In this document: one piece after another, positions 41,758 to 50,282 of the stretch | Numbering within the stretch: the stretch's first letter is position 1 | Layout: every line of letters begins with the position of its first letter | Source of the DNA: Paenibacillus sp. 1001270B_150601_E10 | GTDB lineage: Bacteria; Bacillota; Bacilli; Paenibacillales; Paenibacillaceae | NCBI RefSeq assembly: GCF_015558675.1 | Contig: NZ_JADMOL010000002.1 | Location: 543,820 to 599,026, forward strand | Direction of reading: 5' to 3' | DNA length: 55,207 bases | Made by a program: the position numbers and the translations under genes | Notes under the pieces: generated by a model | The model's database searches: none | What the model saw: the letters and a program-made list of their open reading frames with translations, nothing else | Told to the model about the DNA's origin: nothing

Positions 41758-44556
41758 ATGGGACAAAAAATGTGGCACCAGCTGACTAGTGAAGAGCTGC
41801 TTAAGAAGCTGGATGTGCAAAAAGAGCTAGGGCTTACCACAGATGAAGCATCCAAGCGAAGAGAGCAATACGGGAAAAACGAGCTCTCGGAAGGGAAGAA
41901 AATATCGCCTCTTGCCTTATTTCTAAACCAATTTAAAGATTTTATGGTGCTCGTTCTGGCGGGGGCTACGCTCGTGTCCGGTATTCTAGGCGAATACTTA
42001 GATGCGATAACGATTATTGCCATTATCTTGCTGAATGGTATTCTTGGCTTCGTTCAGGAATTTCGAGCAGAGCGCTCTTTGCGTGCGCTTAAGGAATTGT
42101 CTGCACCGATGGCGAAGGTGGTACGATCAGGGCGAGTTGAGCATATATCGGCAAGTGAGCTTGTGCCAGGGGATATTGTGCTTCTTGAAAGCGGAGATCG
42201 TATCCCGGCTGATCTTCGGTGGCTGGAAACGAACAGCTGCTATGTTGAGGAATCGGCTCTTACTGGTGAATCCGTTGCCGTAAGCAAGCATGCACAAATG
42301 ATTGCTGAGGATGACATTCCGTTAGGCGATATGCGCAACTTTGGCTTTATGGGGACGATGATGTCTCGCGGAACGGGCAAGGGCGTTATCATTCGGACGG
42401 GCATGGATACAGAAATGGGCAAGATTGCGCATCTGATTCAGAGCACGGAGGAGATGGAGACGCCGCTTCAGCATCGCCTGGAGCAGCTTGGCAAGATACT
42501 CATTGTGGTTGCATTGGGATTGACGGTTATGGTTGTAGTGGCAGGTATTCTGCATGGACAGCCAGCCTTAGGCATGTTCCTTGCGGGGGTTAGTCTCGCT
42601 GTTGCTGCAATACCAGAGGGGCTGCCAGCCATCGTTACAATAGCGCTGGCATTAGGCGTGCAGCGCATGATAAAGCGAAAAGCGATTGTAAGGAAGCTTC
42701 CTTCGGTCGAAACGCTAGGCTGTGCCTCCGTCATCTGCTCGGACAAGACCGGCACGCTTACTCAAAATAAAATGACCGTTACGCATTTGTGGCTTGGCGA
42801 GCAAGGACTTCATGTGAGCGGCGAGGGCTACGAGCCGGAAGGAGAGATTACCGACCGTGGAAGAGCCGTGGATATGAAGCAGAATCAATCGCTCCGGCGC
42901 CTGCTTCAAATCAGTGCATTATGCAACAATGCGCTGCTGCTGGAGAACGATGACGAGACTGAAGCGGACGGCAAATCTTCAAAGAAGAAAGCAAGTGATA
43001 AGCGCCTCAGCTGGGATATCAAGGGGGATTCCACAGAAGGGGCACTGCTCGTGCTTTCTGCCAAGATGGGGATCACGCCTAGCAGCCTAAGCACGCTTTA
43101 TAAACGGGAAAGCGAGCTTCCCTTTGATTCGGATCGAAAAAGGATGTCCGTCATTGTGTCACATCAGGGCGGGAGAATGATCATGACGAAGGGAGCGCCG
43201 GATGTACTTCTGGAACGCTGTGCATACGTGCTGTGGGAGGGCCATGTCGTACCGCTTACAGCGACGCTGAAGCAAAAGGTGAAGGCCGCCAATGAGCACA
43301 TGGCGAAGCAGGCACTCCGGGTTCTCGGCTTTGCTTATAAGGATTTGAAAGAGAAGGATAATCTTACGGACGAGCAAGCATTGGAGACGCAGCTGATCTT
43401 CGTCGGCTTGACGGGGATGATTGATCCGCCGCGTCGCGAAGTGCGCGATGCCATTCATCAATGCCGTCGTGCAGGCATCAAGACGGTTATGATCACGGGC
43501 GATCACCAGCTTACGGCAGAGGCCATTGCTTCCCAGCTTGGCATTCTCCCAAGAGACGGCATGTCGGTAAGCGGAGCAAAGCTCTCGCAGCTTAGCGATG
43601 ACGAACTGGACAAGATTGTAGACCAAGTATATGTTTATGCGCGTGTGTCCCCTGAGCACAAACTTCGGATCGTAAAGTCTTTGCAGCGTAAAGGACATGT
43701 CGTTGCCATGACAGGCGATGGCGTGAACGATGCGCCAGCGATTAAGGCTGCCGACATCGGGATTGCGATGGGAATAACGGGAACGGATGTCTCGAAGGAA
43801 GCATCTGCGCTTATTCTTAGCGATGATAACTTTGCGACGATTGTATCTGCGATAGAAGAAGGACGGGGCATTTACGAAAATATTCGCAAGTTTATCCGGT
43901 ATTTGCTTGCATCGAACGTGGGCGAGATTCTCGTCATGTTCTTTGCGATGATGCTCGGGCTTCCGCTTCCGCTCTTGCCTATTCAGATTCTGTGGGTAAA
44001 CTTGGTTACGGATGGCCTGCCTGCGATGGCTTTAGGCGTGGATCAAGCGGAAAAGGATCTGATGGAGCATCGTCCGCGCTCAGCAAAGGAAAATATTTTT
44101 GCAAGACGGCTTGGCTGGAAGATTATTAGCCGAGGCATACTGATCGGTCTATGCACCCTTGCTGCCTTCTGGCTCACGTATAGCGTGAACCCTGACAGCC
44201 CTGAACAGCTGACGCAGGCACAGACGGTTGCTTTTGCTACACTGGTCATGGCTCAACTGATCCATGTGTTTGACTGCCGCAGCTCAAGATCCATCTTCCA
44301 CCGCAACATTTTTCAGAACCGCTACTTGGTGCTAGCGGTCTTGTCATCCGTGATTCTCTTGCTTGCCGTGCTTTACATTGAGCCGCTGCAGCCGGTCTTC
44401 AAGACCGTACCGCTTGGGCTTCGGGATTGGGCCATTACCTTCGTTATGGCAGGTATCCCGACGTTCCTGATGGGCATTGGCTCCGTCATGTCAGGGAACA
44501 AGCCAAAACATAAGCGCAATGCGAAGATGTATCCACCTACTCGACGTGCGGCATAA
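41758..44556 (+). CDS. yloB: P-type calcium-transporting ATPase (SERCA-like)
   Basis: This 932-residue pump exports Ca2+ using ATP. It has ten predicted membrane helices, the TGES dephosphorylation motif (SALTGESVAVSK near 167), AAIPEGLPA in helix 4, the phosphorylation site CSDKTGTLTQNKMT with Asp329, KGAPD, and TGDGVNDAPAIKAADIGIAMG near 657, with a hinge VTDGLPAMALG in helix 6. N-terminal MGQKMWHQL is cytoplasmic. The start is ATG at 41758 because AAAGGAG at 41743-41749 is 8 bases upstream. Its B. subtilis counterpart YloB supports calcium uptake during sporulation. The leader has a large inverted repeat. Confidence 0.94.
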   Translation: MGQKMWHQLTSEELLKKLDVQKELGLTTDEASKRREQYGKNELSEGKKISPLALFLNQFKDFMVLVLAGATLVSGILGEYLDAITIIAIILLNGILGFVQEFRAERSLRALKELSAPMAKVVRSGRVEHISASELVPGDIVLLESGDRIPADLRWLETNSCYVEESALTGESVAVSKHAQMIAEDDIPLGDMRNFGFMGTMMSRGTGKGVIIRTGMDTEMGKIAHLIQSTEEMETPLQHRLEQLGKILIVVALGLTVMVVVAGILHGQPALGMFLAGVSLAVAAIPEGLPAIVTIALALGVQRMIKRKAIVRKLPSVETLGCASVICSDKTGTLTQNKMTVTHLWLGEQGLHVSGEGYEPEGEITDRGRAVDMKQNQSLRRLLQISALCNNALLLENDDETEADGKSSKKKASDKRLSWDIKGDSTEGALLVLSAKMGITPSSLSTLYKRESELPFDSDRKRMSVIVSHQGGRMIMTKGAPDVLLERCAYVLWEGHVVPLTATLKQKVKAANEHMAKQALRVLGFAYKDLKEKDNLTDEQALETQLIFVGLTGMIDPPRREVRDAIHQCRRAGIKTVMITGDHQLTAEAIASQLGILPRDGMSVSGAKLSQLSDDELDKIVDQVYVYARVSPEHKLRIVKSLQRKGHVVAMTGDGVNDAPAIKAADIGIAMGITGTDVSKEASALILSDDNFATIVSAIEEGRGIYENIRKFIRYLLASNVGEILVMFFAMMLGLPLPLLPIQILWVNLVTDGLPAMALGVDQAEKDLMEHRPRSAKENIFARRLGWKIISRGILIGLCTLAAFWLTYSVNPDSPEQLTQAQTVAFATLVMAQLIHVFDCRSSRSIFHRNIFQNRYLVLAVLSSVILLLAVLYIEPLQPVFKTVPLGLRDWAITFVMAGIPTFLMGIGSVMSGNKPKHKRNAKMYPPTRRAA

Positions 44557-44583
44557 GGACATATTTAACTGAAATCAGGCTCA

Positions 44584-44630
44584 GGGAATATTCATATAAA
44601 TGCAAATCTTCTTGCAGTTCCTGAATACCC
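44584..44630 (+). terminator. Hairpin after the Ca2+-ATPase gene, possible terminator
   Basis: GGG and TATTCA (44584-44594, two-base bulge) pair with TGAATA and CCC (44622-44630), and TGCAA (44601-44605) pairs with TTGCA (44612-44616) inside. No T run follows, so termination is doubtful. Confidence 0.4.
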
Positions 44631-44725
44631 ATTGTTGTCCGTATCGTGTATCCTAACCTTAGAAATCGGTGCTTAATCTCCAGGGGCCTTAACAGGTACT
44701 GGTTCTAAGAGAAGGAGTGGCTAAC

Positions 44726-45562
44726 ATGGAATTTACGAAGATGAACGGACTGGGCAATGATTTTGTAGTAATCTACGGTGAAAAGTCGCTCCCTGAGCAT
44801 GTGTCCGAGCTTGCGGTTCAAGCTTGTAATCGGTATTTCGGAATCGGTGCAGACGGATTCGTATATATTTTGCCATCGGAACGCGCAGATTTCATGATGC
44901 GCATTATTAACTCTGACGGCACGGAAGCTGAGCAGTGCGGAAATGCCATTCGCTGCGTAGCGAAGTATATTGCCGATCATGGGCACAAAGACGGCGACGA
45001 GCTGACGATTGAGACGCTTGGCGCTGGTGTACAGCGTGTCCAGTTGCATAGAGAGAACGGAATCGTGAAGTCCGTTCGTGTAGATATGGGAGCGCCGGTG
45101 CTGGAAGGATTGAAAGTGCCAACAACGGTGGATCAGAACCCTATTATCCAGCACCCAGTCGAAGTCGATGGCACGACCTTCTATTTTACGGCGGTTTCCA
45201 TGGGGAACCCGCACGCGGTTATCTACGTCGATGATGCAGTGACCTTCGATCTCAACACGTGGGGCCCTAAGCTTGAGGTGCATCCGCTCTTCCCACGCAA
45301 GATCAATGTCGAGTTTGCGACGGTCAACAATAAGAATCAAGTCGACATGAGAGTGTGGGAACGCGGGGCAGGTCCGACGCTTGCCTGTGGAACGGGAGCT
45401 TGTGCAACGCTCGTATCCAGCGTGCTGAACGAGAAGACAGATCGCCGTGCAACCATCTCTCTTGCTGGCGGGGACTTGTTTATTGAGTGGGATGTTACGG
45501 ACAATCATGTGTACATGACAGGTCCTGCAGAGTTCGTTTTTACTGGACAATGGTTGAAGTAG
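44726..45562 (+). CDS. dapF: Diaminopimelate epimerase
   Basis: DapF converts LL- to meso-diaminopimelate for lysine and peptidoglycan. The 278-residue protein has the two catalytic cysteines: Cys71 in SDGTEAEQCGNAIRC and Cys221 in TLACGTGACATL. The N-terminus FTKMNGLGNDFVV and MGNPHAVI segments match the family. The start is ATG at 44726 (GAAGGAG 8 bases upstream); the GTG at 44717 would sit on the ribosome site. It is a separate unit from the upstream ATPase, preceded by 170 non-coding bases that contain hairpins but no recognised lysine riboswitch. Confidence 0.96.
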   Translation: MEFTKMNGLGNDFVVIYGEKSLPEHVSELAVQACNRYFGIGADGFVYILPSERADFMMRIINSDGTEAEQCGNAIRCVAKYIADHGHKDGDELTIETLGAGVQRVQLHRENGIVKSVRVDMGAPVLEGLKVPTTVDQNPIIQHPVEVDGTTFYFTAVSMGNPHAVIYVDDAVTFDLNTWGPKLEVHPLFPRKINVEFATVNNKNQVDMRVWERGAGPTLACGTGACATLVSSVLNEKTDRRATISLAGGDLFIEWDVTDNHVYMTGPAEFVFTGQWLK

Positions 45563-45573
45563 CCTGCATGCCA

Positions 45574-45598
45574 AAAGGTCATCTGAATGATGGCCTTT
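45574..45598 (+). terminator. Hairpin directly after dapF
   Basis: AAAGGTCATC (45574-45583) pairs with GATGGCCTTT (45589-45598) with one wobble around a five-base loop. The following sequence has no long T run. Confidence 0.6.
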
Positions 45599-45714
45599 CA
45601 ACGTTTAGGAACTGCATTTAAAATAAGTTTATATACCTATAGAAAAATTTTCTTGATTACTTGCGCCATTTTGCTCCAAATCAAGTTATAATCTCACATA
45701 AGGAAGAAAAGCGT

Positions 45715-45738
45715 GACGCCCCGCTTGGGGCGTCTTTT
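45715..45738 (+). terminator. Terminator-like hairpin in the dapF-yitJ gap
   Basis: GACGCCCC (45715-45722) pairs with GGGGCGTC (45727-45734) around GCTT, followed by TTTT. Confidence 0.85.
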
Positions 45739-45844
45739 GTTCAATATAAGAATATCTAGGAATCTCGTCTATCTTTAGCAGATGTGAAGAAAATGGATAT
45801 TTCTATAGGAATCTATTTATTATTAGAGACTAGTTCATTGACTG

Positions 45845-45873
45845 TTGCGGCGAGAGAGGTTGAATCGTATAAC
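45845..45873 (+). promoter_or_regulatory. Candidate yitJ promoter
   Basis: TTGCGG (45845-45850) and TATAAC (45868-45873) with a 17-base spacer, 44 bases before the yitJ start. Confidence 0.5.
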
Positions 45874-45917
45874 GTAATAGCGACTTCAATGACAAGGAGT
45901 GCAGGAGGCTGACTGTG

Positions 45918-47870
45918 ATGAGTAAAGGGGTACTATCGCTAAGGGAAGCGATGAAGCAGGGGGTAATTGTTGGCGATGGTGCAATGGGCACCTATTTGTA
46001 CGAGTTGGGATTTCCAGTTGGGATATCCTATGAAGATCTGAATCTAACAGATCCTGATACGATTCGCAATATCCATCGTGAGTATGTAGCGGCTGGAGCG
46101 AAGCTCATTGAAACCAATACATTCACAGCCAATCGAGAGAAGCTGATCCGCCATGGGCTTGAAGGCAAGGTAACAGAGATTAACCGTGCAGGTGTAAAGC
46201 TGGCTCGAGAAGCTGCTGAGGGAAAGGCATTTGTCGTGGGGGCCCTCGGTTCTATTCGTGCGGGCAAGCGTGAAAATATTCATACCTCTCAGGTTGCAAG
46301 AGATTATGAGGAGCAGTTGTCCGCCTTGCTGGAAGAAGGCATAGACGGTCTTATGTTCGAAACGTTCTATGATCTTGAGGAAATGAGACTTGCCCTTCAT
46401 ATTGCAAGAAGACTTGATCAGCAGGTGCCGATCATCTGTCAGTTTGCAGTGGAGGATTCCGACCGTACGAAGGACGGTGTTCGTCTTACGGAGAGCTTCC
46501 GCATCCTTCATCTAGAAGGCGCAGATGTCGTTGGGCTCAACTGCCGCATGGGTCCAAATGGATTGCTTCGCGCGATGGAGCAGGTCGACGGCCGTGAGCG
46601 CTTCCCATTGTCTGCGTTCCCGAATGCGGGGATGCCGGATTATGTGGATGGCCGTTATAACTTTGTGGCCTCGGCTGACTATATGGCTGACAGCGCTGTT
46701 CGTTTTGCGAAGCTAGGTGCTAGAATCGTAGGCGGATGCTGCGGGACGACGCCGCATCATATTCGCGTGATGGCGGAGGCTATCGCGAATCTTGATCCGA
46801 CCGAGCTTCCTTTGGTACCAGAGATAGAGGCTCCTATTTATATCGGAACGGAGAGCTATGCTCCACTCAAGGTTGTTGATGGAGTCGATGTTGAACTCGA
46901 AATAAATGAAGCAGCTGAAAACAGCTGGTCAAGCTATGATGATAATCGTCAAGAAAACATTATAGATCTTGTTAAGCGCCGGCATACTGTTATTGTAGAG
47001 CTTGATCCTCCTCGCGATTTGGATATTCAAAAGTTTATGGAAGGGGCGAGAGCGCTGAAAAAGTGCGGCGCGGATGCTCTTACTCTTGCTGACAACTCGA
47101 TGGCTGTTACACGTATGAGCAATATGGCACTTGGACATCTTGTTCATGAAGAGACAGGTATTCGACCATTGATTCATATTGCTTGTCGCGACCGCAATCT
47201 GTTAGGAACCCAATCTCATATGATGGGGCTTGACGCGCTTGGCATTGACCATGTGCTTGCCGTGACCGGCGATCCGGCGCGCTTTGGCGACCTGCCGGAC
47301 TCCAGCTCGGTCTATGATTTGACTTCCTTTGAAATTATCCGGATGATTAAGCAGCTTAATCGCGGAATGGCGTTCTCAGGCAAGCCGCTCAAGCAGCGTG
47401 CAAAGTTTGTCGTTGGCGCTGCCTTCAACCCAAATGTGAAGTATCTCGAGAAGGCAGTCGAGCGTTTATATCGCAAAGTTGAGGCAGGTGCGGACTATAT
47501 CATGACACAGCCTGTCTATGATCCAACCTTGATCGAGCGCATGGCGGAACTCACTCGCGACATTCCAATTCCAATCTTCGTCGGCATCATGCCGCTGGCG
47601 AGCGAGCGCAATGCAGAGTACCTGCATAATGAGGTGCCAGGCATTCAGCTCTCTAATGAAGTAAGAGCCCGCATGAAGGGGCTTGAGGGAGAAGCTGGCC
47701 GCAAAGAAGGCGTAGAGATCGGAAAAGAGCTCTTAGAGACGGCTATGAAGCATTTTAATGGAATCTATCTCATTACTCCATTCATGTTCTATCAGATGAC
47801 AGCAGAACTGACATCGCATGTATGGGAAAAAGCGGAACGCAAGCACGACCCCTTGTTTCGGCTAACATAA
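45918..47870 (+). CDS. yitJ: Bifunctional homocysteine S-methyltransferase / methylenetetrahydrofolate reductase
   Basis: The 650-residue protein joins two steps of methionine synthesis. The N-terminal half (about 1-300) is a zinc homocysteine methyltransferase: GDGAMGTYLYELG, TNTFTANREKL, GLNCRMGP (first Cys) and GGCCGTTPHHI (Cys pair). The C-terminal half (about 350-640) is the flavin-dependent MTHFR barrel: VIVELDPPRD, LAVTGDPARFGDLP and IMTQPVYDP, IFVGIMPL. An acidic linker of about 45 residues (VDGVDVELEINEAAENSW) separates them, somewhat longer than in B. subtilis YitJ (612 residues in all). The start ATG at 45918 has CAGGAGG 9 bases upstream; the GTG three bases before is less likely. 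Confidence 0.94.
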   Translation: MSKGVLSLREAMKQGVIVGDGAMGTYLYELGFPVGISYEDLNLTDPDTIRNIHREYVAAGAKLIETNTFTANREKLIRHGLEGKVTEINRAGVKLAREAAEGKAFVVGALGSIRAGKRENIHTSQVARDYEEQLSALLEEGIDGLMFETFYDLEEMRLALHIARRLDQQVPIICQFAVEDSDRTKDGVRLTESFRILHLEGADVVGLNCRMGPNGLLRAMEQVDGRERFPLSAFPNAGMPDYVDGRYNFVASADYMADSAVRFAKLGARIVGGCCGTTPHHIRVMAEAIANLDPTELPLVPEIEAPIYIGTESYAPLKVVDGVDVELEINEAAENSWSSYDDNRQENIIDLVKRRHTVIVELDPPRDLDIQKFMEGARALKKCGADALTLADNSMAVTRMSNMALGHLVHEETGIRPLIHIACRDRNLLGTQSHMMGLDALGIDHVLAVTGDPARFGDLPDSSSVYDLTSFEIIRMIKQLNRGMAFSGKPLKQRAKFVVGAAFNPNVKYLEKAVERLYRKVEAGADYIMTQPVYDPTLIERMAELTRDIPIPIFVGIMPLASERNAEYLHNEVPGIQLSNEVRARMKGLEGEAGRKEGVEIGKELLETAMKHFNGIYLITPFMFYQMTAELTSHVWEKAERKHDPLFRLT

Positions 47871-47902
47871 TCAATTAAAATAGGGTAATGGATGTGGTTC
47901 CC

Positions 47903-48787
47903 ATGGTATTTAGCATGACCGGTTACGGTCAATCCGCGAAGGAAATTGGCGGATACAAGATTAGTATTGAGATGAAATCCGTAAACCATCGCTATAGCGA
48001 GATTGTGCTCCGTCTTCCTAGAGAATGGGCCAATCTTGAAGATCGCCTGCGTCGGATTGTGCAGCGTCACATCCGACGTGGTCGTGTCGATGTGTTTATT
48101 AACAAAGAACATGTTGGTGAAACTGCAAGTGCGGTTGATGTGAACATGCAAGTGGTAGATGCTTACATGCAAGCAGCGAATCAGTTGAGCCAGAAGTACG
48201 GCTTGTCCGGTAATTTGGAATTAATGGATATTCTTCGTTTGCCGGACGTAGTGACCGTTAGTGAGAAGACAACATGGTCGGAAGAGCAGCTCATCACCTG
48301 CTTGGAAGATGGACTGACTGAAGCCTTGGAAGGATTGTGTCAGATGCGCATCGCTGAAGGTGCTCATCTGGCGCAGGATACGAAGGAACGTATAGCTCGT
48401 CTGGAAGTCATTCATGGAGAACTCGTAGAATGGGCCCCGGTTGTTGTAACGGACTATCGTGCTAAGCTTAAGCAGCGGCTTGAACAGCTGTCAGAGCAGC
48501 ATCTTACCTTTGATGATACGAAGTTTGGCATGGAAATTGCCTTATTTGCCGAGCGTTGTAACATTGATGAAGAGCTAACGCGGCTCTACAGTCATTTTCA
48601 GCAGTTCAAAAAGCTGCTTGAGAGCGAGGAGCCTATTGGCCGCAAACTCGATTTTCTCATTCAGGAAATGAATAGAGAGACGAATACGATTGGCTCAAAG
48701 GCGAATCATCTTGAGATCGTGAACCGTGTCGTTGAGATGAAGGCTGAGCTTGAGAAGATTCGTGAGCAGATCGCAAACATGGAGTAG
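47903..48787 (+). CDS. yloC: YicC family endoribonuclease (YloC)
   Basis: The 294-residue protein belongs to the YicC family, RNases thought to act on small RNAs and mRNAs. The conserved start FSMTGYGQSAKEIGGYKIS follows the start codon, then SVNHRYSEIVLRLPREWANLEDRLRR and the C-terminal GRKLDFLIQEMNRETNTIGSKAN with family-conserved acidic residues. The start is placed at ATG 47903, which gives the family's usual M-V-x-S-M-T-G beginning; ATG 47888 and GTG 47894 are in-frame alternatives, and GTG 47894 has AGGG 8 bases upstream. It opens the yicC-remA-gmk-rpoZ run. Confidence 0.92.
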   Translation: MVFSMTGYGQSAKEIGGYKISIEMKSVNHRYSEIVLRLPREWANLEDRLRRIVQRHIRRGRVDVFINKEHVGETASAVDVNMQVVDAYMQAANQLSQKYGLSGNLELMDILRLPDVVTVSEKTTWSEEQLITCLEDGLTEALEGLCQMRIAEGAHLAQDTKERIARLEVIHGELVEWAPVVVTDYRAKLKQRLEQLSEQHLTFDDTKFGMEIALFAERCNIDEELTRLYSHFQQFKKLLESEEPIGRKLDFLIQEMNRETNTIGSKANHLEIVNRVVEMKAELEKIREQIANME

Positions 48788-48811
48788 CGACATTTAAGAG
48801 GAGGTCCAAGA

Positions 48812-49072
48812 ATGGCGATTAAATTGATTAATATCGGTTTTGGGAACATCGTGTCTGCAAACCGAATTATTTCGATTGTGAGCCCCGAGTCGGCTCCGAT
48901 CAAGAGGATTATTCAAGAGGCTCGTGATCGTCACATGTTAATTGATGCAACCTATGGCCGCCGTACGCGCGCTGTAATCATCACTGACAGTGACCATGTC
49001 ATTTTATCTGCGGTGCAACCAGAAACCGTAGCTCATCGTCTATCCACGAAGGACGACGACAACGACGAATAA
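48812..49072 (+). CDS. remA: Extracellular matrix regulator RemA
   Basis: RemA is a small DNA-binding protein that activates biofilm matrix and osmoprotection genes in B. subtilis (formerly YlzA). The 86-residue product shows the conserved [27 protein letters not shown] and [23 protein letters not shown] core and an acidic tail. The start follows AGGAGG. It is flanked by yicC and gmk as in most Bacillales. Confidence 0.95.
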   Translation: MAIKLINIGFGNIVSANRIISIVSPESAPIKRIIQEARDRHMLIDATYGRRTRAVIITDSDHVILSAVQPETVAHRLSTKDDDNDE

Positions 49073-49138
49073 TACTGCTTGTTTAGTAAGTTTTTGCTAC
49101 ATAAACTTGTTAAGCAACCTCTGAAAATGGAGAGAATC

Positions 49139-49705
49139 ATGAAAAAGGGTTTGTTATTTGTACTGTCCGGTCCTTCTGGCGTAGGGAAGGGTACGGTTTG
49201 CAAGGCACTTCAAAAGAAAACGACGAACTTGACCTATTCCGTCTCGGTCACAACCAGACAGCCAAGACTTGGCGAGGTTGATGGCGTGAACTATTTCTTT
49301 CGATCAAGAGAGCAATTTCTTGATATGATCGAGAACGACGAGCTTCTGGAGTATGCGGAATATGTCGGCAACTATTACGGCACACCGCGCGAATTCGTTG
49401 AGAAGACACTTGCGGAAGGCAAGGATATTCTGCTTGAGATCGAGGTTCAAGGTGCGCTGATGGTGAAGGAGAAGTTCCCAGAAGGCATCTTTATCTTCTT
49501 GATGCCGCCCTCGCTCGAGGAGCTCAAGGACCGTATCCGCGGGCGCGGTACGGAGAATGATTCGGTTATCGACCATCGCATGAATGTTGCGGTGGAGGAG
49601 ATCGCTCTTATGGAGCATTATGACTATGCGGTAGTCAATGATGAGATTGATCTTGCGTGCAAACGTATAGAAAGCATCATTATGGCCGAACATTGTAAAA
49701 TTTAG
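49139..49705 (+). CDS. gmk: Guanylate kinase
   Basis: Gmk phosphorylates GMP to GDP. The 188-residue protein begins [20 protein letters not shown] (P-loop), then [17 protein letters not shown] and [14 protein letters not shown] for GMP binding. The start is placed at ATG 49139, after GGAGAG with a short 5-base gap; ATG 49127 in the same frame and an upstream ATG are less family-like. It is the third gene of the yicC-rpoZ run, ending 79 bases before rpoZ. Confidence 0.94.
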   Translation: MKKGLLFVLSGPSGVGKGTVCKALQKKTTNLTYSVSVTTRQPRLGEVDGVNYFFRSREQFLDMIENDELLEYAEYVGNYYGTPREFVEKTLAEGKDILLEIEVQGALMVKEKFPEGIFIFLMPPSLEELKDRIRGRGTENDSVIDHRMNVAVEEIALMEHYDYAVVNDEIDLACKRIESIIMAEHCKI

Positions 49706-49784
49706 ATCTTATATCTTCTGACGAAAAGGCGCACATAAACAGTGTGCCTTCTGACAGTTAAATAAGAGAATAGGGGTGCAGAAT

Positions 49785-50015
49785 ATGCTATATCCATCTA
49801 TTGATGAATTGGTGAATAAGGTAGAAAGCAAGTACTCTCTTGTTGTTGCGGCTTCCCGTCGCGCGCGCGAGCTTCGTGAAGGAGACCGCACACAGCTGCT
49901 TCAGCCGAAATCTCACAAGTATGTCGGCATGGCGCTTGAAGAGATTTACAATGATTATATTGATGTGGAATCTTCTGAGCAGGCGGAGCCTTCCGAAGAG
50001 GAGACGGTACAGTAA
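49785..50015 (+). CDS. rpoZ: RNA polymerase omega subunit
   Basis: Omega supports assembly of RNA polymerase. The 76-residue product has the conserved IDELVNKVESKYSLVVAASRRARELREG core with the C-terminal acidic tail SSEQAEPSEEE. The start is ATG at 49785 because AGGGG at 49772-49776 is 8 bases upstream; a GTG at 49776 overlaps that site. Downstream lie several hairpins and a terminator before coaBC. Confidence 0.94.
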   Translation: MLYPSIDELVNKVESKYSLVVAASRRARELREGDRTQLLQPKSHKYVGMALEEIYNDYIDVESSEQAEPSEEETVQ

Positions 50016-50017
50016 TA

Positions 50018-50155
50018 ACGGCACGATAGCTGCCGTGTGATGCTAGAGCATCGCGTATTGAATCTGCGTATTCAGTAGGCGATACTCTCGCATTAAAGCC
50101 ATAAAAGCCTGATTTCATGGAGCGAAGTAACAGCCGCAAGGTTGTTACTTTTTTT
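50018..50155 (+). terminator. Structured rpoZ-coaBC intergenic region ending in a terminator
   Basis: Hairpins in series: ACGGCA/TGCCGT (50018-50036), GATGC/GCATC (50039-50052), TGAAT/ATTCA (50059-50074) with GTAT/ATAC around it, and finally AGTAACA (50126-50132) with TGTTACT (50143-50149) and a T run to 50155. The last is a clear terminator for the rpoZ transcript. Confidence 0.8.
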
Positions 50156-50282
50156 GCGAGATGAGAAGACAACGCAACCTCTTTTTTAGATATCCTTATT
50201 TTACAGGATTAGCGGTTGTTGAGCGTAACATGCGATCCTTACTCATCAACCGTTGATCAACTGGAGGAAAGGGTGATAGCAA

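Larger units (their letters stand above)
45599..45917. other. Intergenic region between dapF and yitJ
   Basis: This 319-base stretch (355 with the dapF hairpin) holds a TATAAT (45687-45692), a strong terminator-like hairpin at 45715, and a likely yitJ promoter at 45845. I looked for the SAM-I riboswitch that precedes B. subtilis yitJ and could not find its conserved GAUGAAACCC-type core. Confidence 0.55.

Noticed and set aside
44705-45601. 298-codon leftward frame opposite dapF
   Set aside because: Shadow frame covering dapF completely; composition not protein-like.
45599-45917. SAM riboswitch or T-box before yitJ
   Set aside because: The conserved cores of either class are not visible; a model scan would be decisive.
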